A stretch of DNA of 64,000 nucleotides from Gnetum montanum (lineage: Eukaryota > Streptophyta > Gnetopsida > Gnetales > Gnetaceae): NCBI GenBank assembly GCA_015680685.1, contig MNCI01006084.1:185842-249841 (forward strand), read 5' to 3'. This document shows, piece by piece, positions 22,330 to 33,900 of the stretch. A model generated the notes under the pieces. It did not search any database. It was given only the letters and a program-made list of their open reading frames with translations, and was not told the origin of the DNA. The translations under genes were made by a program, and so were the position numbers. Each line of letters begins with the position of its first letter. The stretch's first letter is position 1.

Positions 22330-23185
22330 AGAATTTGTGTTATCCTGATCACATCAATCACATTCACTACCAACAAAATTTTCCTCAAGCATAAAGATGA
22401 AATGACATTAACGACATCCATTACCAACCAAATTATTATTGAGGGCTCAGTCACATGCCATGGCTTTTGCTAAGTATGAGTAACCATGGTCACTTGATTC
22501 ATGAAGTTGTACACCTCCAAACCACCATAATTTATTATTGTTTATTTTACAAAGCCATGGTCTTTGACCATTAATCTCTTATGGACGTGGTTTCTAGGTG
22601 GGGACAATTATGTGTAGGGCTGTAAACATTCATGTGAATGCCGCATTAGTTAAAATTAAAAACCATGCCATTGTTAAAAATAACACATATGACAAAGAGT
22701 ATAGATCATGGCTATTTGACTACTTTAAATATTAGCTATGCCATGATCCAAAAACCATAACATGTGACTAAGCCCTAAGTTTGAAGATCACTTGACATCA
22801 AAATAACATTTATAACTAATTAGATAACATCCACATTAATGCCTGATTAGGCAATATCTACTTTCAGTATTGTAACAAGTTTTATTAGGTATTATGATAA
22901 TTAAGACATGCCATACCAGAAAAACAACTATCTATATAAGTGCACCTTTAACATCAGGCACATTCATTACCAACCAAATTGTTCTTAAGCATGAAGATCA
23001 CACGACATCCAAATGCATTGATAATTGATTAGACAACATCCACATTGATGCCTAATTAGACAGTATTCACTTTTAGTATTTTAACGTCTTTTATTAGGTA
23101 TTATGATAATTAACGTATGCTATACTAAAAAGATAATTATCTATAAGCACACCTTTGACATCAAGCACATCCATTACCAACCAAA
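22330..23185 (+). repeat. Tandem units of dispersed repeat family B
   Basis: Units with CATTCACTACCAACAAAATT, AAGATCACTTGACATC.AAATAACATT and TTTATTAGGTATTATGATAATTAA recur around 22780-22985 and 22985-23185. The same sequence occurs in reverse orientation at 62,700-62,870. Sequence between the two family A copies consists of this family. Confidence 0.75.
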
Positions 23186-23434
23186 TTGTTACCTACTAAG
23201 ACATGCTTGGTAGAAATAGTAATGCTAACGTGGATAGTTTTATTAATAATTAAAAAAACCTTTCTTAATTAAGTTATTTATTTACACTTGTTGTACTAAT
23301 GATTCTCCCATGATTATATAACACTATGAACATTATCCAAGTAAATATTTGCTTAAATTATGTGAATATCTCTTTGGTCTCCTCTAATAAGAAGCACTCC
23401 TTTTAGTTTTTGGTGGAAGATGTTTGGTAAAATT
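23186..23434 (+). repeat. Direct repeat family A, copy 3
   Basis: Second full copy of the 250-bp unit, ending at the same TTTGGTAAAATT. It then gives way directly to CpG-rich, gene-like sequence, whereas copy 2 continues into AT-rich DNA. Confidence 0.8.
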
Positions 23435-23559
23435 TTGAACAGGGAAGCGAACTGGCCAGAACAGTGTACTGGTGGCGCTGGTTTATGAGACACTGAAAGA
23501 TGGATGGTTAAGTGCAGGACTCGAATACCTCCCTTCTGACGACTGAAAGTACACCTCAC

Positions 23560-23765
23560 CTCCTTTCTGAAAAGTCTGAAACCAACTGAAACCCCGTACA
23601 GTGCTCGTGGGCTGAAAACAGCAGCACCATCATTATCAATCACTTCAATATTACTCTCAGCATGTGATTTCCGCCATGCTGGTCTGCGGAGGATAAAGTT
23701 TCTTCTAATGGTTGTTCGGCCAAGGCAAATCCGTTTCCCTACCAGTTAAGTTTTTGTGCCCCCAT
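23560..23765 (-). pseudogene. Possible first exon of an unrecognised gene, with 5' splice site
   Basis: On the minus strand an ATG at 23765 opens MGAQKLN. After a one-base shift a coherent frame continues through GRTTIRRNFILRRPAWRKSH and FSPRALYGVSVGFRLFRKE to a consensus donor, AAAGGAG|GTGAGG, at 23560/23559. The stretch keeps CpG dinucleotides, unlike the surrounding transposon DNA. Sequence 5' of the ATG (23820-23900) is shared with dispersed repeats at 57.5 and 62.5 kb. I do not recognise the product. It could be a captured exon or the 5' end of a dead gene. Confidence 0.4.
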
Positions 23766-23819
23766 GATTTTTGTACGGGTATTGCTTTCTTATCATTTAC
23801 GGATTTGACAGAGGTTCAC

Positions 23820-24111
23820 TCATAAATGAGGCGTATTGCAGCGTTGAGTGTGTCTTCCACGCTCACTAGTTTTGTTTTGCCAACTTAGAATATGTTCGTT
23901 TGTATTGTACCAAGTATTAATTTTATGTGTTCGGTCAAACTTTAATCATGTAGAAAAAATTTATTAATAAAAATATGGGTAGGCCCACAAACACAAGTAT
24001 TGATTACATGTTACGAATTTGTAATGGATATAGAAGAAAAATGTCATGGATGTCCTTGCATAGTGTTTATTTTATTTTATTTTTGGCATCTTTGGAATAG
24101 TTTTTTTTTTT
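23820..24111 (-). repeat. Dispersed repeat family C, copy at 24 kb
   Basis: Reverse complement of sequence at 62,330-62,600 and, in part, 57,385-57,600. Shared landmarks are AACTTGTGTTTGTGGG, ACATATTCTAAGTTGGCAAA and GAGTGTGGAAGGACACAC. This copy keeps CpGs (GAGCGTGGAAGACACACTC, CAACGCTGCAATACGCC) that are TpG or CpA at 62.5 kb. It is cut exactly at 24,111 in a T-run by the start of the Tat/Ogre element. Confidence 0.8.
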
Positions 24112-24885
24112 TGGAGAGCATAGTCTCAATACTTAGAAAAGTTTGTAGTTGCTGGCTTGACACTTAGGAAAATTTGCCAAATTAACCTTTGTGTTAACTA
24201 TGCTCTCTACTGAGTTGATTATGCTCTGGGGCAGTGGAGAGCATAGTTCCAACACATAGAAAAATTTGCAACTTCTTGCTTCATGATGAAGCTTAGGAAA
24301 AATTGCAAAAAATCAATTTTTTGGGCTAACTACACTCTTCACTAGGCTGACTATGTTCTCCACTGAGTTGACTACACTCTAGGGTAGTCAAGAGCGTAGT
24401 CTTAGCACTTAGAAAAAATTGCAGAAAGTGGCATCGTGTTGACACTTAGGCAAATTTGCAATCGAGAAGCTGTAGCCCAAATTTGGTGGTGTTTCATTGG
24501 CCCCTCTTTGTTGATGTTTGGAGGAGTGACCCAAGAGATGTCGACAAAGAACAACAAAACACCACATCAGACCTTGGCATGGACATTGCTCTTCCATGCA
24601 TGGTCAGATGTCATTACACTATGCCTAAGAGTGTTGTGGGTAGTAGTATGTTGGGAGTGATAGGTGTAGATAATTTGTTGGGGATAAAAGAGGAGATGAA
24701 GTGCAAAAAGGGTGTTATGATGCAGGATATGGAGTTAGCACGACTGATGGTGACCATGGCACCAAGGTGGCTTACCCCTAAAAACATTGACCTCTCGTTA
24801 GAGTGCTCATGAGAGAGTTAGTGTGGACTCAAGGCTAGGATGGTTACGAAATTGTAGTGTGCTTAGATTACTTGGGGATGTGCTT
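24112..24885 (-). repeat. 3' LTR of the Tat/Ogre element (right limit approximate)
   Basis: 24112-24498 matches 40982-41342 closely in direct orientation, from TGGAGAGCATAGTC to AATTTGGTGGTGTTTCA. It begins TG exactly where the flanking repeat is interrupted. The other end is placed just before the pyrimidine run at 24,887, a probable polypurine tract on the coding strand, but no clear terminal CA was found. Confidence 0.6.
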
Positions 24886-25004
24886 TCCCCCCCTTTTTTG
24901 TTTTTTGCTTTCTTTTGCTTTTTTGCTGCGAGGTGAACCTACGTTTGGTTCTACACATTGCTAACTACTAACTACTAACCCAAGGATGAGCTATGCTAGT
25001 TTAA

Positions 25005-25235
25005 CGTCATGGTAGACGAATGCTGTGCCAGTTTAACATGATAGTGAATGTTTGTGCTAGTTTAATGCCATAGCTAACATTTGTAGTGTGAGTGCCAGTT
25101 TAATGTCATAACGAACATGATAAGCCAGTTTAACATCATAGCAGACATACTATGCCAATTTAATGTCATAGTGGATGGGTGCTTACCTTATGCTACTTTA
25201 ACATCATAGCAGATGAGTGCTTACCATGTTGAATC
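25005..25235 (-). repeat. Minisatellite TGCYAGTTTAAYGTCATAG
   Basis: At least eight diverged units with the core AGTTTAACGTCATAG, spaced 25-40 bases apart. They lie between the integrase stop and the 3' LTR, where Ogre-type elements often carry minisatellites. Related units recur at 28,850 and 34,830-35,035. Confidence 0.75.
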
Positions 25236-28200
25236 GATGTGCGTCGCTACATGGTAGGCATAGTACGGCTTCAGGTAGGAATGGTTCACTGAATTGGAAA
25301 ACTCATTGCCATCTTGATTAGCCAGCTTGAATGCTCTATTGTCGTAAGCCTTAGTAATCAGGAAAGGCCCTTCCTAGTTGGTTGAGAATTTGTTTGCAGG
25401 TTCATGAATGGCCTTGAGGACTAGGTCCCCTTTCTTGATTAGGCACTGATGCTAGTTGTGATGGTGCTTTTGCCATTGCTTTTCTTGGTACCATTTGATG
25501 CAATCAAGTGTCTACATGCACTCCTCCTCTATTGAGTTGAGGTCTATGATCCTTAACTCATTGTTCTAAGCTTCATTAATGAAGTTCAAGAGGGTCATTT
25601 GGAGCAATGGAACCTACAATTTAGGGGGCAAAATTGCTTTAGACCCGTAGACAAGGCTGTAAGGTGTCTTACTTATTACCATTCGGTGTGTTGTGCAGTA
25701 GGCCCAAAGTGTGTAGACTAGCTACTTGTGCCATCATTGTTTGCTATTACTTATCATCTTCTGCAAAAGGTTGACGATGACTTTGTTAGTGGCCTTTGCT
25801 TGGCCATTTGCCTAAGGATAGTATGGTGATGAGAAGGAATGTTTGATGCCAAAGTGCTCATAAAAGGCTTTTAGTTTTGGCATTGCTAAATTGTGGCCCA
25901 TTGTTTATTACTATGGTCATGGATAAGTCGAAATGGGTCACTATGTTATCAAGCATGAATTTGCAAACTTGTTGTAATGTTTTTTTCCTAAGAGGAATAG
26001 CCTCAACCCACTTGGTAAAATACTCAATTGTGGTTATTATGAAGTTATGTCCTATGAAGGACTTAGGCATGATGGGTCTGATGATGTTCAAGCCCCAACA
26101 TTGGAATGGCCACATGATATGCATTATGTGCACTTTAGTTGGTGGCATGTGCATTAGGTTGCCATGTTAATGAAAAATGTCACACATTTTAACCTTTAAT
26201 ATGCAATTGCACTCCATGTAAGGCCAATAATAGCCCAGCCATCTAATTTCCATTGCCATTGCCCTAGGTGCTATATGACCTTCGCGTAGTCCATCATGAA
26301 CTTGCTCAACAATTGTTTGCTCTTCACTGTTGCTTAAGCAAGTTAGTAGTATGCCATCATAGGATCTGTGACATAATGTGTTATCATACATGATGAGCAG
26401 TAGTTAATTGTTGTGGAGGCTCACCCTATAGAAGATATGCCTTAATGTCATTGTACCACACTCCTGCGTGGGTTGTGCCTACTGTGGCTATGGATGTAAT
26501 GTTGGTGATTTGCGTGATAGGCATAGTGCAATCTACCACCAAGGTGGGCAATGCGTGGAACATGTCAGGTGTGATGCTTAGGGCCAATGTTTCTAGTGTG
26601 TTGGCTATGGAATTTTCATTTTGGGAATGTGTTGGACATCGGCAGTTGCAAATTGTTGAAGCAAGTGCTTTGCCAAGTCATAGTAAGGCTGTAAATGTTG
26701 GGCCTTGCAAGTTTAAACCTCTATCACCTGGTTGATGACTAATTGTGAGTTTCTTCATATTGTTGGGTGTTGGATTCCTAAGTTGCATGCTACAAGGATA
26801 CCTAGCAAGAGACCTTCATACTCCACCACATTGTTAGTCCAAGGGAATGCAAAATAATATGTGAAGGGTTGGATCTTCCTAGAGGGAAACGTGATAACTG
26901 TAGCGATGCTACACCCTTGGGAGGTTGAAGCTTTGTCAAAGTGTAGGAGTGCCTCATGGTTGTTAGGCATGCGACTAACGCTGCTAACATACTCATATGG
27001 GAATTCAGGGTCTATAGTTGCCTGATCATTTATGGGTGAAGTCGTGAGTTGTGCAGATATAGCTTAACCTTTTATTAAGGCTTGTACAACCTAGTGTAGG
27101 TCAAACTCCATTGTTATTGCTTTCCATTATGCAATATGACTACTCTCATAGATGTTCATTGTAATTGCTTGGAGTATGTTGTTTTGCAAATGATATTGAC
27201 TTGATTGTGGAAAAGGTCATGCCTCCACTTCTTTAGTAAGAAGACTAAGGCGAGGCAGTGCGTTTCTACATAATTGTATTTCACTTCATGGGCTACTAAT
27301 GTGTGTCTTAAATAGTAAATTGGGACCTCTGTGTCATCATCTTGCTTTTGGAAAAGCAGAGAAGTGATGGACATGTTAGAAGTGGCAAGGTAGATGTAAA
27401 AAGATTTATCTCCTTGTAGAGGGTGAATCATAGGAAGTTGTGCCAGCTCTTACTTAAGATTGTCAAATGCCTATTGGCATTAAGCTGTCCACTTGAAGTG
27501 GACTCCTTTCTTGAGTAGATGTTGCATTAGTTGTAAATTATTTGTTAACCACACGATAAACCTACATATAAATTGGAGTCTACCTTGCAACCCTCGTAGC
27601 TCCTTAAGGTTGGTCGAGGGTGCTAAGTTGGTTATGGCCTTAATCTTATCGAGGTCTATGTGTATTCTTGCTTAAAATACTACAAAATCGAGCATCCAAC
27701 CCATTTTGATGTCAAAAACACACTTCTTGGGGTTCAACCTAAGATCGTATTTTAAGAAATGTTTAAGCGCTAGGTCTAGATCATTTGCATGGTTGTCAGC
27801 CACTTTGGACTTAATGGCAATGTCATCAACGTAGTTGTTGAGCAGGCTTAGCATGTAATCGCTAAAGATATATGTCATTACACATTGATACATTGCTCCT
27901 ACATTCTTGAGTATAAAGGGCATCATGGTATAGCAAAACATACCTTAGGCGGTCATGAAGGTTGTGCTAATTTGGTGCTCAGGGTTGATCCTAATCTGGT
28001 TGTAGCTCAAGAACCCATCCATGAAGGATAACAAGGCGTGTCCAACTGTGGTATCAATCAATTGATCGATACTGGGCAATGGAAAATCATCTTTGATGGT
28101 TGCCTTGTTTAGGTCTTGGAAGTATATGCAAATGCATATACTTCCATTTTTCTTAGACACAACTACGATGTTGAAGACTCAATTTGCATAGTCAATAGCT

Positions 28201-28707
28201 TGGATGAAACTACCCTTATAAAGCTTGGTGATTTCATCACGGATGACTAACACCACCTTAGGTCTAACCTTACATGCTTTTTGTTTTACTGGTTTAATGT
28301 AGGGATCAAGAATCATATTGTGCTGGACTAGTCAAGGGTCTAGGCCTAGCATGTCCTCATATGACCATGCAAAGACCTTGATGTTATTGTTTAGTACCTT
28401 AGCGAGATCTTGGGCATGTTGGGAATCTAGTGAGGAGCTCAATTTTAGTGTTTTCACCTTGCCATTAGGTGTTGTTATAGGGATCTCAATGAGAGGATCC
28501 TCTATGACATCCATTTCCTTTAGATCAAGAGCCTTAACTAGATGGTTGGGCCAGTCTAGTGGTGCCTCTATAGATGCCATGTATTCGGCATAGGTTGTAG
28601 GTTCAAGGTTTAGGCAATGTGGGACAATCCATCGCTTGATATCACCATGAGGTCCCGCGAGGACTAGAGGTGAGAGAAGTTGCTCATGCATAGCCATGTC
28701 ATATTCC
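25235..28707 (-). pseudogene. pol: Tat/Ogre pol exon: RT, two RNase H domains, integrase
   Basis: From the splice site at 28,708 the frame opens EYDMAMHEQLLSPLVLAG. RT spans about 28330-27670 with a VVLVIRDEI block, DLNKATIKDDFPLPSID and the active-site motif YVDD (NNYVDDIAIKS). The first RNase H (27431-27156) has the YYLRHTL...KYNYVETHCLALVFLLKKWRH pattern. A second, RNase H1-type domain (26996-26755) has HFDKAS and TNNVVEYEGLLLGILVA. The integrase zinc region (26391-26167) has H..H and C..C pairs. The core follows at 26154-25858, and the C-terminus has GPFLITKAYDNRAFKLA and YLKPYYA. Both readable core aspartates are asparagine (WGLNIIRPI and VINNGPQF). Stops are scattered throughout. Confidence 0.9.
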
Positions 28708-28735
28708 TACAAAAAAAAACCAGCAAAATGTCAAG
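28708..28735 (-). other. 3' splice site before the RT exon
   Basis: On the minus strand, TTTTGCTGGTTTTTTTTTGTAG immediately precedes the first codon of the RT exon. It has a long pyrimidine tract and TAG|G, a textbook plant acceptor. An intron between protease and RT is described for Ogre elements. The matching donor, near 35,300, is less certain. Confidence 0.75.
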
Positions 28736-30951
28736 TGGCACCTATCTTAACCAAGATAATGTGCACAAATGAATAAAAAGCAATGCGATGAAAATTTGCC
28801 TAAGTATGCATAAGGGCTATAAAGAAGGGTAAGCATGTTTGTGTCAGTTTTAGGCCTCAGTAGGTTGTGCGTGCTAGTTTTAGGTCTTAGCATATTATGA
28901 ACATGTTATACATGTCATTCTAGGAAGGTTGGGGCATGCTTGGGAAGTGAAATTAGCTTGAGTGTTCATTGAGTGATGAAAAGTTGAAAATTTTAGCTAA
29001 GTGTGGGTGACTATGCTCTCACCAAAAAGTTGAAAATTTTGGTTAAGTGTGAAGCATAGTCTTGGGTTGGTGGATCATTAAGTAACCCTAGGAGGGTATA
29101 TAGGCACATTTTACCATGGGTAAGTTATCATTTTCTAGTTTTCAAATGTGATGTTCAAAGTGTAGTCTTTCCATTGCTATTATTTTGCGTTGCCAGTGGA
29201 GAGCATAGTTGGAATAGGATGATGCATTGAAGTGGATGCTTACACCCAAGGCTAGCAAATGTGGATGAGGGGGAATGAGCATTAGGCAACCTATCATAGG
29301 CACGCATGGAGGAAAAGAGGTCGTTGGCATTTGTCAAGTACCTTGACTATGCTCTCCCCGTACCTTGTTTTTTTTGTAGTGTTTCTTGCATCGTTTTGAG
29401 GGTTTTAGATAATAGTTTGTTGGCATGCCCTACCATGGTAGGGATCATCACTGCTATGCATCATTTTGGTCATCATGGTTGGGGAGGGCATGCATTGATG
29501 TGGGGAGGGTTTTGCATGATTGGGTTTTTGCATGGACCATGAAGATGCTAGGGGTGTGAAAGATCTAGGTGAATTTTCTAAGGCAACCTGCCATGGGGCA
29601 AGGGGCGCTATAGGGGTTTGGCCTCCATTTTTTTTCTTTCTTTTCAATAGAAATTTTTTTTCTATTTTCGTCAAGGTTTAAGGCGGGGGGGGGGGGGGGG
29701 GGGGTGTTGGTCATGGGCCATACCTTGTAAGGTGGCCATAGGGGTTGTGGTTGCGGCTGCAACTATTGTTAGGATGTGTGCATTTGCTTCATTTTTTGGG
29801 GGCATGTAGGGGTTTGTTCCTACACCTTTTTCAAAATTTTCTATGTTTTTTGGATGTGGGTAGAGGTTGTGGCTATGGCCAGGGTTTTGGCAGTAGCCAG
29901 AGGTAGCTTGTTGTGGGGCAAGGGGCATGGCAGGGGTTTGCCCTACATTCGTTTCCTAGGAATTTCAAAATATATTATTTTTTTGAAAGTTTGGTGAGGG
30001 GTGGAGGCAAGGGTTGTCAGGTTTTGTGCCCTACAATGTGCCACAAGGGACATGGGGGTGATCATGTCCCATAGTGTGACTGCAAGGATAACGAGCGTCA
30101 TTAACACTAGGGTGCATTTTTTGGGATTTTTTGAAAAACATTTTGAGCAGCAGTGTCATGAGGCATGGCTGCAAGGGCTGCGGTCATGATCAATGCTCGT
30201 CGGCATGGCAGCGGAGGTAAGGTGGGATGCTGTGTGTGGTGGGGTGATGATGCGTTAATGCATGGAGACTATGCATGGTAGGATGTGAGCATGAAACATG
30301 ATAGCATAGTAGATGTAGGGTGTGTAGGTTGCAGTGTGCAAAGAGTGTTGGGGTGGCAGCCAAGACTTTGCTTCCTAAAGCTATAGCTAGGACTACACTC
30401 CCCACCCTAGAAACATGGTTGACACTAATGTTTGACAAAATGCATCTACCTCAAAAGCTAGTTTTTTCAAAACTATGCTTTGTAGAGAGCATAGTTGGGA
30501 GTTGGAAAATTTTACCATCTGGGACTATGCTCTCCACGTTTTGGAGCATAGTTAAGGTGCTCCCAAAGCTAGAAAAATCTCGTAGTCTAGGGCTACGCTC
30601 TCCATTAAGGTAGTTTGAAGTTAGAAAAAATTTTGCAACTTTCTAGACCACACTATCCGGAGTTAGAAAAATTTTGACAAAATTTTGTAAACGATGCATA
30701 ATGCTAGACCTGTGAAAAAAAATGCTAATCCTATGCAGACATGTTGTACCCTAGTGAGTACTAGGTGCATCAAATGTATTGGTTGACATTCTATGCCCAT
30801 AGGGCCCCAAGGTGCATTGCTAGAAATTAAAATATTTTGCTAATTCATGTTATATTATGCTAATTTTGCTAACTTAGCTTAATAATTTTATGTGAAAAAT
30901 TGCATCCATGCCTATATACTAATACTCTATTTGTTACTTTGGTAGTTGCAG
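28736..30951. other. Intron/untranslated DNA of the Tat element, repeat-rich
   Basis: No convincing coding region. It holds AGTTTTAGG minisatellite units (28,840-28,880), several GGAGAGCATAGT motifs in both directions (28,990-29,200 and 29,340; 30,480-30,660), a run of exactly 20 G at 29685-29704, and diverged GGGGCAAGGGGC...AGGGGTTTG units at 29,590-29,950. Upstream exons or the promoter of the plus-strand gene that starts near 30,952 could lie here. Confidence 0.6.
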
Positions 30952-33900
30952 GGTGTTACTGAAGCCTGCATTGATTGTCATGGAGCTTGTGGGCATCCTA
31001 TGCTACATGAGCGAGCCTATTCCTAACACGCCTATGCCAGATATGTAGGTGGATGTTTAGGTAGTGTGGTCCTAACCAGGGGCTCATGAGTTCCTAGAGT
31101 ACCTATTATAGTAGTTTAGTATGATCATGTGGTCACACTTAGTGGTGGAGGTTGCTAGTGCCATCACTAAGATGTTATTGCTTGGGGCTAATTGGGACAT
31201 CTTGAGGTTCATCTTAGATGAGCCTATTGCTAACAATGATGGAGCAAGTGATTCAGGTAGAGGCCCTAGAAGCACTCAACACCTATCTAGGATATGGAAC
31301 ATGATGGGGTTCAGTTGTTATAACAAGAGCAACACCCTCTTCATTGCTATGCAAGTGTACATCCTATTCTAGAACCCACCTGGGACCATATATTATGTTG
31401 GAGGGTAAGTACTTTTATGGCTTTTATAGTTTTTCTTTTGCTACTTGCTCATGCTATCTTGTTAATGGCTTATGGTTAATGCTAGATTTAGAGTTGATAA
31501 GGAGGGCCTACATGATGAGGTAGACACTCTAGCCTTGACTTGCATTACCCTAGAGGTATTCTCTTCTAGCCCAAATGTTCAAGAAGCTATGCTTGAGTAG
31601 GTGGGATTTGATCTAGAGGTCTACCCTACGTGCTACCTAAGGGCATACGAGCGGTGTAGGACCCATGACTGGTTGGATGAGGAGTGGGCCACTAGTGTGA
31701 TTCATACCAAGGAGATGCTTATAGTGCCACCTTCGTCTTGCACTCCATTTGTGCCACATATGCATCAAAGCTTTAGCTCATGTGCTTGCTCATGTATGCT
31801 CATTAGTTTACCTTTTGCATGATGCTAATGTGTCTTGCCTTTATTGTAGTGGTGGTTGCCTTAGGCAAGGTGATAGTGATCACCATAGGCTACACAGAGG
31901 CCACCCTCATCATGAAATATGGTGATGTGGAGGGTGCATAGCACTGGTTATGTCATAAGGCCTTAGATGCATTGACTGCTTGGCTCACACATGTAGGGTT
32001 GATGGACCTATTTTTTACCCTTAGCCTACGAATCCTGGTGGCTAAAATGGTTACCATCATTGAATCCTTTAGCAATGACATCAGGCAGTTCATCACTCAA
32101 GTCCGTGGTATGAGGGTAGTGCTCAACCTTAGTCAGGTCTTCTTTGCTAACCTCTTTGGACTTCCACTGATGGCCCGTTGATTATCAATAAGGATAGTAG
32201 GGAGGTGGACCATAGAGGGAAGAGCAAGGACTGGTTAGGGGCTACTGAATCTCACAAATGCATACCAATTAAGGATGTGCTTGTGCCTGAGGTACAGGAG
32301 CTCTACCCTCTTTCCCGCACACATGCCTTTTAAAAGTTGCTCTCCAAAGGAAAGATCCTTGGGGTAGAGCAGGCACAGGTGATGAAAGAGGGACTACTAG
32401 AGGGCATGACGTTCAACTAGGTTGCTTATATCATGATTAGCTTACATACAGAGATCTCTAGGCTACAGTTTAACATGTAGGTGAGATCCCATGTCCACTT
32501 TGTATTCTTTGCAGGATACCTGCAAAGGTTCATGGAGCTCTTGGTCATGACCAATGGTAAGCGTCAGGTGATACAAGACTATGAGTAGTTGTCCAAACCA
32601 TGGATCAAGCACTTTTTTATGACCACATGATCATAGGAACCCCCCAGAGGAGATCGATGAGTCATTATCAGTAATGACCAAAGGTCCCATGAGGTAGTCA
32701 CATTATTCATGCAATAGCATAGGCTAGGGTCCTCTAATTGGCATCAGAGACATGAACAAGGTAGATTGTTATATTGTAGAGATAGTGGGATCATCTAAGG
32801 AAAAGATTAATAGGCCATGTCCTACGAAGGAGGCTACCCTTGAGGTTTAAAGACTAAGTAGTAAGAAGATCCATATCAAACTTCAAAGCTTGTCCATAGA
32901 GGTTGCAGGCTAGTATGCGTAACTTGTTAGATGAATTTATTGTATTAATGTATGTTTACATTTTTATGTTTTCATTTATGCTATGCTATTAACTAGTGCT
33001 AATGTGCTATGTGTATGTGTTGATTGTACAGACTAGAGAGATGGTTACCAGAGTAGTGACTGAGGCGGTAGTAGAAGAAGCACCCCCTCAAGCTAAGGAA
33101 GAAGCTCATGGAGATGCGATGCTTGAGGCAATGGAGACCCTCCAACAGTTTGAGGAGGGGTTACTCCATCCTAACGAGGATGATTTTGATTACCTATTTG
33201 ATGGTGTATAGCTGGGTGATCCCCTTGCACTCACACTTGAGGGCTTGCTAAGTAAGTGGTTTAGATTACCATTTGTTAGTGCCTTTTTTGCTCTAACATC
33301 TTTAGCTATTTGGTTGTATGCTAATTGCATTATTATGTTATAGCCTCAGATGTTCCTAATAGCTATCCCACCTCTAACTACCACATGGAGCCATGGGTAG
33401 ACATGCTTGATAAATTTACCTTCATGGAAGGCATCATTGAGGACATGGTGGATCGTTTACAATAGGTAGATCCCAAGGTTGGTATGTTTGCTATGTTGCT
33501 TTGCTTTTTGTTGTTTATCGATTAAATGCTTAGTTCATGGCTAAGGTTAATTATTTGTTGCATGCTAATAGGTTCTAAGCTTCAGTCGGATTTAAGGAGG
33601 GTGGCCGAGGTTGATGCCCTCCTTGACCTCCCTCCTAAGGTTAATTAGGTGTCTTGTTGCATGTACGAGACATTGGACAAGTGCACGCTTTCTTGTGTCA
33701 AGGTGTTATGGGTCTATAGGTGCTTGAATGAGCACTTGTGGAAACATGTGCATGAGCTTCAAGAGAGAGTTAACAAGTAAAGATATGAAGATAAGTGATA
33801 TTCAATCTAGATATGATTTTTTAGCGGCTAGGTCATAGGGAGATAGCACCTAGCGAACCTTTGAGATAGAATATGCTTGATATTGGTTAGCTCTTAGAGG

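Noticed and set aside
22033-23434. The two 250-bp direct repeats as LTRs of a small TRIM element
   Set aside because: They lack TG...CA ends, a third partial copy is in tandem, and no primer site or purine tract lies between.
24456-24812. A 118-codon plus-strand ORF
   Set aside because: It lies inside the Tat/Ogre LTR, is antisense to the element, and the equivalent in the other LTR is not conserved as coding.
29405-30613. Several 65-97 codon frames on both strands
   Set aside because: They overlap one another in repetitive G-rich DNA and show low-complexity translations with no splice context or homologue.
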